A stretch of 64,000 nt of DNA. Origin: Chalara sp. BL73. Taxonomy: Eukaryota; Ascomycota; Leotiomycetes; Helotiales. The translations under genes were made by a program, and so were the position numbers. The stretch covers positions 1,178,001 to 1,242,000 of the forward strand of contig CAKJVC010000012.1 in the NCBI GenBank assembly GCA_918026815.1, given 5' to 3'. The notes under the pieces are model-generated. The model was not told where the DNA came from and did no database searches. It saw only the letters and a list, made by a program, of their open reading frames with translations. Of this stretch, positions 47,000 to 57,931 are shown one piece after another (the stretch's first letter is position 1; every line of letters starts with the position of its first letter).

Positions 47000-48286
47000 A
47001 ACGTCCTCAATTCTCGGAACATACCGGATTCATCGAGTCACAATCATAATAAAATTCTGCACCGAAGATCAGGACCCGAAGTGTTAATCTGTACCTCATG
47101 CTGGGAGGAGGTTGAGGCTTTGGAGATCATTGAGACAGATTGTGAACATAAATACTGCTATAACTGCACTAATAAATGGGTACAGAGTTACCTTGAAGCT
47201 GTTGCAAACTCTCCCCCAAAATGCTGTGCAAAGCGCATCAGACCATCAGCCGCTCTGTCTGAGCAAACAACGACAAAGTATCAAAAACGAGTAGATGAGC
47301 TTCTCGTAGAAAACAGGATATACTGTTCCATGCCGCAATGCTCGGAGCTCTTGCGGCCAGAGAATGTGGGTGGTGATGAAGGGACTTGTTATGAGTGCAA
47401 AACTGTTGTGTGCACTTCATGTAGGCAGAAGTCTCATCCAGGGGAGTATTGTGAAGAAGACGAGGAAACTATACAGCTTCTGGATATGGCCGAAACGGAA
47501 GGTTGGAAGCTATGTCCACACTGTGGCAATATGGTTGTACTGATGGATGGTTGCCACTATACTAACGTGAGTCACTACGCCTTCCCACCACAAATCGAAG
47601 ATTAAAAAAGAATCAACGAGTTTCCCCATATGCAGTTTAAGGCTGTGCTCCATTCTTACGAGAGAAAGCTAATCGTATAGTGTCTGTCTTGTGGTAAAAA
47701 CTTTTGCCATACTTGCGATGCCGACTAGGGTAGATGCCTATGTAGACGAAGACCATCCCTAGAAGGTCTTGGAGAAGAGGATTTGCCCATGGGTGAGGCT
47801 GTGCGCTCAGGAGGCTTACCCTCGTGCTCCCAGAACCCTGGACAAGAGCAGAACGAACTGGCACCAAATCAGCGGCCACTTATGGTTGCCAACATTCCAC
47901 TAGCAATGAAGCCTCAAGCCAGCTTGCAACCCTTTCCTATCGGAACTTTCTATTTCCTTAGCCAGATTGGCTGCGCTCCTAATGGAAGCTTTCTGCAGCC
48001 TAAGGCCAATCTCATGCAAAGACGCTTCATGCCATCTTCCGGACACCCAGCCGAAGAGTCTCGAGCTGTCGTACCATCTGGGACGAGAGCACAACCTCAA
48101 TTCGGAGCACTACTCTCATTTGAACGGTCTTCCTCTAGGGCAATAGCTCCCCCGTCCAATGTACGATCTGGTAGCTACCACTGGAATGAAGACATCGAGA
48201 GACAAGATAATAATGATCGTCAGCCTCGCCCAAGAGTCCCATTTTGGGGTTACCACGAGGATGAACGAAGAAGATATTTTAGGTAA
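47000..48286 (+). pseudogene. Broken RBR (RING-IBR-RING) E3 ubiquitin ligase gene
   Basis: The coding match runs from about 47000 (first exon 47081-47566 clearly open), through a 114-bp intron (47567-47680), to a stop at 48284-48286. RING1 starts CTSCWEEV and continues CEHKYCYNC; the IBR follows with YCSMPQC, CYECKTVVCTSC and HPGEYC; RING2 is CPHCGN ... CHYTN, joined across the intron to CLSCGKNFCHTC. RBR enzymes take ubiquitin on a RING2 cysteine. At 47726-47728 the expected DWG reads D-TAG-G, a TGG-to-TAG change that truncates the protein inside RING2. No good start codon is visible: upstream there is an in-frame TGA near 46930 and no ATG. The C-terminal tail is Arg/Ser-rich and unassigned. 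Confidence 0.7.
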
Positions 48287-49868
48287 CATGAGGGTGAATG
48301 GGGGCTCAATTGAAGATTGCAATGACTATAAGAGGTGGTTGCCGAGGGACTAATGGTTAAGGAATATGCTGGAAGGGGTTCCTATTAGGCTTTAAGCGCA
48401 ATTTATGCGTAAAAACAGCAAATATTCTATATCGTTAGCAGGAAAACTATTCTTAATATTATAGATATAGCGAATAGCCACCTATAAGCGAGGCAGAAAA
48501 TTAAATACCAGCGTAATTACCTATAAGTGTGTTTGCCATCTTGCCACCATATCCTTTGAAGACGGTTGGACCACGTAGATCCACCTCTGGATATCGGAAT
48601 TACCGTACTTCCTTGAATTCAATGCTCAAACCAAAAGTCAACAGTCACGCCAACGCGGCGATTACACAGCAGTTCAGCGCTTATGAAAGCTAGGTGCCAA
48701 TGTAGAGACGAGCGAGAAGTATTACAAAGAAGGCGACAGCCGCTCCTTTCTAGGTAAAGATCTTGTCCTGGCAGCAGGATTTCAGTTTTCTTATCCCGTA
48801 GCTACATTTTTGCGCCTTAGCTCCCCGAATCTCTCGCATCATAGAGGCAAATAAGTGTGGTTAAGGGCTGCATCCTCTCCAAGCGCATTCCTTACACTAT
48901 AATGACAGGGAGGCGTCAGACCAGAATCTAAGGCTAAACATGGCACTAACCCAGGATTCAAGAGTGGAAATGGGGAAACTAATGAGCAACGAAAAAAAGG
49001 ATTAAAAGGATTCAGGGGAAACTTTGCTGTGCCGTTGAAATAAGGTTGAAAAGATGGCGCGCCAAGGTCCAGGAGATCCACCCCAAAATGGGAAAATGGA
49101 ATTCGAGGGTGGTAGTTACCGACCATACCACCCAATCCTCATGATATGAGCATCTGCTTTCGGGCTGTACACTACGACATTATAGTACCCTCCCCTGGAC
49201 TATGCCGAGTCGGGCCGTACTGGCTTCCCCTCTTCTCTAAACAAATGCACCAGTTGAATACCTCGTTACGTATACCCACATTGTAGCCGATATCCTCTTC
49301 TGGTCCTTTCCTGCAACTGGAGTCTTCAAGCCCAATGGACACATTCTTAGCAAGGCACTCGGATTTCGTACAAGCACATCAGACGAATAGCCCTCTAATA
49401 CACGAGCTGGTACGAGAACTCACGATAACAATACTTAGTCTCAGGAATACGTTAGGGACGTCTTCGGATCAGGTCCTAATCATATATAAGGAGCGGACTG
49501 ACGGTGCGACTACCTTTGACAAGGACTTTGAAGACGCTGACCACGCAACATATCAGAAAGCAATGTTGGCTGATTATATACGTTCTACGATAGCAACACC
49601 GAGGCTTAGATATCCTTCTTTCTATGGGCCTTTATGGCCGCATGTAGTATTATGACCAACAGGGAAACGATGCAATGTGACTGTGACTTGGTGGGTCCAG
49701 AGCTTGTGTATCCCCTGCATGGACTCCCCGGCACCTGGTAATCTTCCAGGGGTTCATCGCCTCATTATCCATGTAGAAAATCAGTTCTTTATATCTACTC
49801 CACACACGCCGAAAAATGGAATTTGTTCATCATCAGTATTTCCTTAATTTTCACGCTCGAACTTCACC
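48287..49868. other. Intergenic region with AT-rich decayed segment
   Basis: About 1.6 kb. The sequence at about 48390-48530 is very AT- and TpA-rich, as in RIP-mutated repeats. A possible small ORF at 49335-49655 is listed separately. Confidence 0.4.
49335..49655 (+). CDS. Possible small protein, unknown
   Basis: A 106-codon ATG frame (context CCCAATGG) with protein-like composition (HELVRELTITILSLRNTL, then TFDKDFEDADHATYQKAM). No domain, signal peptide or membrane segment recognised. It could be a fragment of a decayed gene. It lies 214 bp before the GH71 gene on the same strand. Confidence 0.22.
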   Translation: MDTFLARHSDFVQAHQTNSPLIHELVRELTITILSLRNTLGTSSDQVLIIYKERTDGATTFDKDFEDADHATYQKAMLADYIRSTIATPRLRYPSFYGPLWPHVVL

Positions 49869-51904
49869 ATGCGGTTCTCTACCGTTCTTGCTCTGCTCGC
49901 TGCTTCTATAGCAGTAGCAGCCCCGGCATCTCAGAATGACCTAGTTGAAAGGCAAGCTACGGGCAGACTCGTGTTCTGTCACTACATGATAGGTATTGTG
50001 GGCAACCGGAAGAGTTCAGCAACCTTCGATAGTGATATGCAGCGGGCCAAAGCTTTTGGAATTGATGCTTTCGCTCTGAACATTGGAAATCAAGACTCTT
50101 ACACATACGACGAACTCAATTATGCATATGAATCTGCTGCCCGGAATGATATGAAGGTCTTTATCAGCTTTGATTTCAACTGGTTCAGCCCATCCGGAAG
50201 CGCGAGCGAAGTTGCGTCCTACATCACTCGATATGGCAATCTTCCAGCGCAGCTTAAGTATGATGGCAAGGTCTTCGCATCTTCATTTGTTGGCGATGGT
50301 TTTGATGTTGATGCTATGAGGGCTGCGGTTGGCTTTCCGGTCTTCTGGGCACCAAATTTCCATCCAGGACAAGGAGACTTCAGCAAGGTCGATGGAGCTT
50401 TCAATTGGATGGTAGGAGGCCCCCATCCACCACAGAGCGCATGCTAATGTAGGGCAGGCTTGGGATAGCAACGGTGCCAATAAAGCTCCTACTCCAGGCC
50501 ACCTTGTGACTGTTGCAGATGGCGATACGGCCTACCTCTCTGCTCTTGGCGGGAAGCCATACATCGCCCGTGAGTGATTTTTTCTTGCTACTTAAGTCGA
50601 GCTGACAATCCTTAGCTGTATCTCCATGGTTCAACACCCATTACGGCCCAGAGGTATCTTATAGCAAGAACTGGGTCTTCCCCAGTGACTTGCTTTGGTT
50701 CAACCGCTGGAATCAGGTTCTGTCTTTGAAGCCACAGTTCCTAGAACTCATAACTTGGAATGACTATGGTGTAAGCTTTGCCCTCCTTTCGATGTGTTTG
50801 ATTTCCTCTCAGCAAATTGCCTCGACATATTCGCCAAATTCAAGAGCATGCATGAAGATATATGCGTGAATGTAGAAAAGACCATTAACCCAGAACAAGG
50901 AATCACACTACATCGGTCCTCTTTCATCAATACACAACGATGACGGAAACTCAAAATGGGTCAACGACATGCCGCACAACGGATGGCTTGATTTGGCAAA
51001 GCCATTTATCGCTGCCTACCACGCAGGAGCAGACTCACCAAATAACTACATCACCGCCGACCAACTGGTTTACTGGTATCGCCCTAACCTTCGGACACTA
51101 AACTGCGACGCTACCGATACCACAATGGCACCTGCAGACAACAGTAGCGGAAACTACTTCAATGGCCGCCCTGATGGCTGGGATGACATGGAAGACTCGG
51201 TTTTCGTAGTTGCATTGCTCACCTCTCCAGGAGTTGTGACGGTGAGATCTGGTGGAAATACACAAACATTCAACGCACCGGCAGGAGCCACGGCGTTCCA
51301 AGTCAACATGGGAGTCGGACAACAACAATTCTCTCTGACCCGTGGAGGGGCCACCGTTCTTTCTGCCGTTTCCCTCAAGGACATATCTTCCACTTGTATC
51401 TGCGGACTCTACAACTTCAACGCCTACGTGGGCACCGTACCAGAAGGTTTCCCTGACCCACTGGGAGCTGATGCATTGCAAAGTCTCACAATCGGCCTTC
51501 ACGTTACCACCTGCGCAGCAACACCGTCCCTGGGCACCGCGCCTTCACAGCCAACAGGCACAAGCGACCCGACGACCACCCAGGCGACTATAACAACGCC
51601 TCCTGTAACAACCCGAACAACCACGAGCGCCGCACCACCGCCTGTGACTAGTGCTCCAGGAAACGTATGCATCGCTGGCAAAGGAGACGCCAATTACTCA
51701 GGTCTCTGCAGTTTCTGCTGCAATTTCGGTTATTGTCCGCCGGGGCCATGCACTTGTACGGCGTACGGAACTCAGGTGCCGCCTCCGCCGGAGACCGGGG
51801 ATGTTGGCAAGCCGCTGCCCGGTTTGGGGGATAGTTATCTTGGGCTGTGCAGTTATGCTTGTAATCACGGATATTGCCCTGACACGGCTTGTACTAAGAA
51901 CTGA
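49869..51904 (+). CDS. Secreted alpha-1,3-glucanase (mutanase), GH71, with C-terminal Cys-rich modules
   Basis: Exons 49869-50411, 50458-50569, 50616-50770 and 50900-51904 join in frame to 604 residues. A signal peptide (VLALLAASIAVAAPA) precedes the GH71 domain: VFCHYMIGIVGN near the start, AFGIDAFALNIG, MKVFISFDFNWF, then NWMAWDSNGANKAPTPG, PVSPWFNTHYG and the ITWNDYGESHYIGP acid-containing block. A beta-rich domain follows, then a Pro/Thr-rich linker (about residues 495-535). The C terminus has two similar Cys-rich units (SGLCSFCCNFGYCP and LGLCSYACNHGYCP), resembling CBM24-type glucan-binding modules. The enzyme cleaves alpha-1,3-glucan of fungal walls, in remodelling or mycoparasitism. 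Confidence 0.9.
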
Positions 51905-52333
51905 GGTAGTGTGGGATTGGCTGGTTTGGTTTGTGACTTTCGTGTGTATATATTTGACGACTGAAATGTCAAGTGCAGATGAAAATTGTTAGTATAATGA
52001 ACATACTTTGCGAGAAGGTTTTGCGTGGAAGATTCAGAAAGCCCGTAAATCTAGTATGGAGCGGACGCGTCCGTGCTGCAGATATCGGTTCGCCGCATCA
52101 AAATATCTTGAATGTAGTTCAAAAGCGTACGCAACTATGCAAATCAACCTGGCCCGGAGAGAGAAGACATACTGCATAAATCTCTACACGATGTAGGGTA
52201 TCTTCATGAAGAAGAACTATTAATGAAAAGCATGCCCATATCCGCCAGTTATGCCAACCATGATCTTGTGTAATATCCCACCCCAGAAAGCTTTAAGAAG
52301 TTCGCCGAGTAAACTGCCGATAAAGTCCAAAGT
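51905..52333. other. Convergent intergenic region
   Basis: About 430 bp between the GH71 gene and the PDAP1-like gene. No gene seen. Confidence 0.5.
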
Positions 52334-53190
52334 TTACTTCTTGCCTTTCTTGCCCTTCGATGATGTGCCTAGCGCCGCCTCTCTCAGCTTCTTCTCTCGT
52401 GCCTCGATTTGTGCCTTCTTCTCTTTCTCGGCTTCTTCGCGCTCTTCTTTTTCGGCCTATACTGTCTTTAGTATATGATCATGGTAGCATGTGTTGAGAA
52501 CTACGAACCTGTTTCCGTGCCGCCTCCGCCTCTCTCTTCTCCCGAATCAGCTTCAACCGAGCAAGATCTGCCTTCGCTTCATCCGTCTTGCCAGCTTCAT
52601 GCAGCTTCTGGTATCTCTCCTTTGCCTGTTGTGCCTGGATTGCCTCTCGCTCTCTGCGACTCAACTCTGCGACTGGCTTCTTACCCTTCCCACCAACACT
52701 CAAGTCCTTCACACCGGCAGCGACGTCATCGACGGGAACAGGTGCAAGAGTAGCTTGATTCCGAGCGGCTTTGGAGTGGTTAGGGTTGACTGGCATATCG
52801 TCGTCGGTTTCCTCCTCGGAGCTAGAGGGCAGATCACCCGCTTGTGGCACCTTTCCTTGCTTTTTCGCGATCGCTGCCTCCTTCTTTGCCTTCGCGGCAG
52901 CACGACGCTCTTCACGACTTAGCACGGGCTTGTCGACCACTTCCTCTTCTGAAGACTCCTCCTCGGACGGTTCCTCCTCTTCTTCTGTCGATGCGTTGGG
53001 GTCCTTATCGTTAATTTCATTTCCGTCGGCATCGAGGGGTCGCAGATTCTTGGAAAAGTGCTTGCCGCCTGACTATTGTTTAGCATCTGCGGACACAAAC
53101 AGACACTTTCTTAAGCCTACCTCCTCGTGTGAACTTCTTGAACTTGCCGCCTCTGCCACGGCCGCCTCCTGGTGGTCCACCTGGTGCCAT
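52334..53190 (-). CDS. PDAP1/HASPP28-like protein (28-kDa heat- and acid-stable phosphoprotein family)
   Basis: Exons 53190-53121, 53068-52509 and 52456-52334 join in frame to 250 residues. The N terminus is Gly/Arg-rich ([19 protein letters not shown]), followed by GGKHFSK. An acidic central stretch of Glu and Ser leads into the family core [17 protein letters not shown], then long charged helices around [20 protein letters not shown] and [21 protein letters not shown], which match the PDAP1 domain end. A lysine-rich tail closes the protein. It is probably disordered, coiled and phosphorylated; animal homologues bind PDGF, but the fungal function is unknown. Both introns are about 52 bp. Confidence 0.82.
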
Positions 53191-54044
53191 AATGTGAAAA
53201 GAATCGTTTGTTTGTTTGTTCCTTGTTTGCTTTAGATTAGGCGAGGTGTTGCAATTTGATGGTTTGTGCAAATGTGCAGCGGCGGGGATCCACTTTCAAA
53301 GGGTGTATCAAGGACAATGCAAGTGGTGAGTAGATGTTATGTTTCAAAGCTGTTGCTTCGGTCTCATTTTGTAATCTATTCTTTCTGACTGGCGGGGTTG
53401 TTGTGCCAAATAACAACCCCACCTCTGACTCAAAGACGCCGCCTTGCTCCAGGCTGAGCTAAATTGGTTGCCAAGACTCGCTTATCCCTGGCTTTGAAAA
53501 ATTGCTTCAAAACAACAAACCATCTCGTCCTCTTCTTCTCTCCTTACATAAAACACAATCCTTCATATTCACTCTGGCTTTCGTCCTACTCCATGACAGG
53601 TCTTGGAGGGGAAAGTGGAGGAGAGAATAGAATTTATCGTTGACTTACCCTCTAACCTGCGGCATGAGAATGCATTGGGCTTGGAGAAATAAAAACAGCG
53701 GGACATCTCAATGACATAGGAGTTGTTCACCTCCATTAGCGTAACAGGTTGGAGGTAGCTCTTGATCGCCTTGTCTACAAAGGGCTCAGCTCAAATCAGC
53801 AGCATGCGGCAGCTCCGTACTAATGGCTGGATCTTGCCTTTGATCAATATTTCTTTGTCCGCAATGAATGAATGAAATGAGACCCATAATCATGACTATG
53901 TTTGTTTCCATTCACCGTTTTACAAGCAATCACATAGAACTGTCAGTGCATATATTGGTGCACTCTTAATTTCGATGGTCCTCGGATCTACATTTACACA
54001 TTGATATAAAGCTGGATCCTACACAATTCACCTCGTGCTAAGAG
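53191..54044. other. Divergent intergenic region
   Basis: About 850 bp between the PDAP1-like gene and the small CxxC protein. No other gene seen. Confidence 0.5.
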
Positions 54045-54437
54045 ATGGTCAGGTGCAATACCTGCAACAATGAGATGCTGCTACCTCCTGCGATGCAGGT
54101 ACTTCAGTCTACTTCCCCCGCCCTACCATTTATCAATACAACCATCGACCGTGGAAGTGCCCGTTGTCTACATTGTGATTCAGATCTAGCAGCACACAAA
54201 GAATTTGAAGCGAGATACCCTCCGCCAAACAATAAGGATGTGGTAAAGATAATCGAAAAGCAGATTCAAGATGCTTACGGTCTCATCAAGGAGGACATTC
54301 GGAAAGAAGATCTAGAAGAGGCGCTACCACGAATGTACTGGAAGTTGGCAGAAACCGTCCAAAAGATATACGACATTACCGTTGCGGCAAGGCATGAATA
54401 CATAGGGATTTGGGGACGTCGAAATACTCAGACCTAG
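54045..54437 (+). CDS. Small protein with two CxxC motifs, unknown
   Basis: A single-exon 130-residue frame from a clear ATG. The N-terminal MVRCNTCNNEM and, about 35 residues later, RCLHCDSDL give C-x2-C ... C-x2-C, a possible zinc ribbon, though the segment between is unusually long. The C-terminal half is predicted helical (DVVKIIEKQIQDAYGLIKED and onward). No signal peptide or membrane helix. I do not recognise the family. Confidence 0.5.
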   Translation: MVRCNTCNNEMLLPPAMQVLQSTSPALPFINTTIDRGSARCLHCDSDLAAHKEFEARYPPPNNKDVVKIIEKQIQDAYGLIKEDIRKEDLEEALPRMYWKLAETVQKIYDITVAARHEYIGIWGRRNTQT

Positions 54438-54927
54438 AGCATGTATGTCCCATTATTAGGTCTCACATATCAGCAATTGAAGGACTTGCAGTCCTTGGTT
54501 GTATTCTCAAGTTCGATTCATGGTGTTGATGGGATATGGAGGAGGAAGGATCCCAATAGGTGTCTGAGCCTTGTTCTGAAGTGACATTTCAGGAAGTCTC
54601 ACCTAATTCAGTATTGCCTATCTCTCTCTAACTATGAATCGGCTCATTGTAGGATATTAGGGGAAAAAATACAAGTATGCACATACATCACGTACTTCCG
54701 TTGACTTCCCCCTCCCTTCTTCCTCCCTTCCGTAGATCATATCTTTTATTCTTTAATAAGGCGTGATATACCAAAATAATGAGCGTCATGAGCGAGACAT
54801 TGCTGCACCTTCATTGAAGACTCTACCCATCTTTCTTCTGGCCATGCTTCTTGTAAAGACATAAGGACACATGTTACTGTACCTTGCAAGTAAGCATGAG
54901 TAGACCCCCCGATACTGGATTCATCGA
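54438..54927. other. Convergent intergenic region
   Basis: About 490 bp, AT-rich, no gene seen. Confidence 0.5.
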
Positions 54928-55474
54928 TCATGGCTTGACGCCATTCACTCCTTCTCGACGCTCACGTGCTGCCTCAAACTTGCCTTTCCATTGCTCCTCT
55001 TGCCTGAACAGAGCCACTGCTTCCATTGCGCTAGGCGTTCCAAGATCAGGATCTGCACCTCCTTCCAGTAACGCCTTTTACACCAGTAAGAATCAGCAAG
55101 TTGCGAGTATTCACACACATACCTCAATAACATCAGGTTCAGCTTTGAATACGGCTCCAGCTAGAGGGCTTTGCCCTCTATCATTGATTTTATTTGGATC
55201 AGCGCCGTGCTGAATTAAAAGCTTTACAAGTGGAGCGTGGCCATGATATGCTGCGAGCATGACCTAGACTTATTAGCAAAAGCAGGATAAGAGGTAAGTA
55301 AGAGGTCCTATGTACAAGAGTGTCTCCCTTATCATTCGTCAAATTAGAAGGCAGGCCGGCTGGTAAAGCTTGCTGAAAGATGTCTAGTTGCCCATCTCTC
55401 GCAGCATTAAACATCCTTGTAGCTAAAGCAATTGCTTCAGAAGGAAGCGATGTACTCGCCGATTCGTTTGCCAT
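54928..55474 (-). CDS. Small ankyrin-repeat protein
   Basis: Exons 55474-55316 (53 codons), 55263-55123 (47) and 55074-54928 (49) give 148 residues; each exon is a whole number of codons. Two to three ankyrin repeats are visible: RMFNAARDGQLDIFQQAL, then MLAAYHGHAPLVKLLIQHGA with DPNKINDRGQSPLAGAV, and ALLEGGADPDLGTPSAM. A basic C-terminal tail follows. Small proteins of this layout are conserved in fungi and thought to act as cytosolic or nuclear protein-binding scaffolds; the partner is unknown. The ATG at 55474 is the first in frame. Confidence 0.85.
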
Positions 55475-55842
55475 ACTATCAATTGTGTTGTTTCTTTTCA
55501 AAAGACCTGTCTATGGAAGGAATATGCAAGATCCTTCATCTTGGATTTATATAAATTTTTGTGTTACCCTAAATTCCCGTCGGAGCCGTTTACTTGATGA
55601 CAGCGCCAAGACCTGGCGGGAGAAACCTCGGCCTTCATGAGCTTGGACGCGCTTAGAAACGGAACTGTCAATACTTGTATTAAAGGGATACACTTCTCAA
55701 TTGGGATTTTTCATAGCAGACTCTGATCTTTTCAACCTGGCTTTGAAAGTACGCTTTTTATCACGGACTCAACATTGTGCAGGCTCCCGGCTCTAGCTTG
55801 AGCTCGCCTGAGCTCTGCCTACCTTCAATCGCATCCCCAAAC
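55475..55842. other. Divergent intergenic region
   Basis: About 370 bp, a shared promoter for the ankyrin and enoyl-CoA hydratase genes. Confidence 0.5.
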
Positions 55843-56876
55843 ATGCGATCTCTATTCCGCCCAGTCTCCTCAACCCTTCCAAAAATTGTCCGCCGCTGCT
55901 ACTCTTCCCCAGTAGCTGGCCAGTCCACACCTCTCATTAATATCACAGACGTCCCCGCCCCATCCTCAGGACGAATTCGCATCATCTCACTTGCCCGTCC
56001 GTCAGCCAGAAATGCCATTTCGCGACAGCTACTATGGGAACTACGCTCCCATATTAATGCTATAGCTGCAGAATATGATGTTGAAGGAGACGAGATTCCA
56101 CCGCCAAAACAGTTCGGGGGTGCGGCAGGCGTTGATAAAAAGGGGCCAACGAGAGCAGTCGTGCTGGCGAGTGAGGTCGATAGCTGCTTTTGTGCAGGTG
56201 CAGATCTGAAAGAGAGGGCGGGTTTTACGCCAGATGAGTATGCGTTACCTGCAAGCGATTGGAGGTATTACTAACAAAGAATAGGACGAAGATATTTCTC
56301 AATACCTTAAGGGATACTTTTACAGCCCTTTCTGTATTACCAATTCCAACAATTAGTGCTGTAAGCTCGTTAGCTTTAGGAGGAGGACTCGAACTAGCAC
56401 TTTGCACACACATGCGCGTTCTGGCATCCACCGCACAAGTTGGTCTGCCAGAAACGCGATTAGGTATAATACCAGGTGCAGGAGGAACTTATCGTCTTCC
56501 GGCTCTAATCGGTCTTGGACGGGCGAGGGATTTGATCTTGACTGGGCGTAGAGTGACAGCTGCGGAAGCATACTTTCTCGGTATTGCTGATCGGTTAGTC
56601 GAAGTGCTGCCAGATGAAGCGAAAGCGGAAGGAGAGGAGAGACAAAAGGACCTGATGAAGCGGGCCAATGACGAATGCTTAAAACAAGCAATAGTTCTGG
56701 CAGGACAGGTCTGCGAAGGTGGGCCGATAGCTGTTAGAGCCGCACTGAAAGCTGTGGGATATGCGCGCGAAGAGGTTGAGAACAAGATGTATGAAAGAGT
56801 GGTTTCGACAGAGGATAGAGATGAGGCGTTGCAAGCGTTCAGAGAGAAGCGGCTACCAGCTTTCAAAGGAAGGTAA
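55843..56876 (+). CDS. Mitochondrial enoyl-CoA hydratase/isomerase family protein (AUH-like)
   Basis: Two exons (55843-56237, 56285-56876; 47-bp intron with branch TACTAAC) encode 328 residues. An Arg/Ser-rich N terminus without acids (RSLFRPVSSTLPKIVRRC) looks like a mitochondrial targeting peptide. The crotonase fold is clear: FCAGADLKER (first oxyanion strand), ALGGGLELALC (second), GLPETRLGIIPGAGGTYRLP and ILTGRRVTAAEAYFLGI. The Glu in LPETRLGIIPGAGG is a catalytic acid position. The closest type is methylglutaconyl-CoA hydratase (leucine breakdown), but a general short-chain enoyl-CoA hydratase is possible. Confidence 0.88.
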
Positions 56877-57546
56877 AAATTTATGAATTCTTGGATAGAA
56901 TATTATCAAGACAATGCACCACGCGAGTAGCAATCGTACTTAGAGGAGATTTCCCCGGCTCCAACTTTATGCCCCATCCGCTGAACGATTTGAGTGATTC
57001 TACATGTAGGCTGGGCTAAGACAGAAACAGACAGCAAGCGCATCTGTTGAGAAAAAAGGCACTATGTGGACTGTACAAAACTCGGTTTTGTATAATGATA
57101 TCTGAGCATTCAAATGACCATTAAACACATAGTCTTACTATCATTTGAGAACCGCTACTTCAGGTGTATGCATCGGTTCTCGGCAAAGAATCCCATATTT
57201 ATGGAGAGCTTCCACTACGAAGAGTTTCCAGCAGTAAGGTATGCTCAGCAGTCAATACAGGAAAATACATTAAAAATACTCTCGATATTGCTTTTCGATA
57301 AAATACATCAAGTGAAATAGAGTTGCAATAAATTTGGCATGGCGGAGGTAGCTCCTATCAAACATGCAATTCAGGAACTCGGTTGTGAATGCCCCGCCTC
57401 AGCAAGGTATGACGTAGTTAGTCAGTAGAGCTTCTTTAAAGCTCCTCTCTTGCTTTCTCAATTGCTCACACGATACCAACCTGACTTCCAAATCCAAGTC
57501 AATTCCTCTTAAATTCTTCCGAACTACTCACAAACACAAAATCAAA
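56877..57546. other. Intergenic region upstream of the LEA-like gene
   Basis: About 670 bp, no gene. The last 100 bp are pyrimidine-rich and probably contain the LEA-like transcription start. Confidence 0.5.
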
Positions 57547-57931
57547 ATGTCTTTCCTCACACGCACCGCTCTCCGTGCTCCACGATCCATTGCCTTCACT
57601 CCACGAGCTTTCTCCACCTCCTTCATTGTCCAAAAGTCAGCCACAGAAAGTGTCAAGGACACGGCACACAGTGTAGACAAGGCGGTTGCGAACAAGATCG
57701 TTGATGGTATTGAGCTTGGTGGTATGTCTTCTTTCTTTTGTCCCAGGTAACCCCGTGAAGCTGACATCTAGTGCAGAGAAGGCAGCAACTAAAGTTAAGG
57801 AGGCAGCAAATATTTCGAGTAGCGAAGCCAAGGGAAAGGCAAATGAGGTTGCTGGTGAGGCCAAGGGCAAGGCTGCAGAGCTGAAGGGCGAGGCAAAAGG
57901 AAAATACCAGGAGACGAAGGGCAAGTTGTGA
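57547..57931 (+). CDS. Small LEA-like mitochondrial protein
   Basis: Two exons (57547-57721, 57777-57931; 55-bp intron) give 109 residues. The N terminus is a strong mitochondrial presequence (FLTRTALRAPRSIAFTPRAF). The rest is almost entirely charged, Ala-rich repeats of the EAKGKA type (KGKANEVAGEAKGKAAELKG, then EAKGKYQETKGKL), as in group 3 LEA proteins, which fold as amphipathic helices on drying. The likely role is protection of mitochondrial membranes or proteins under stress. Confidence 0.8.
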
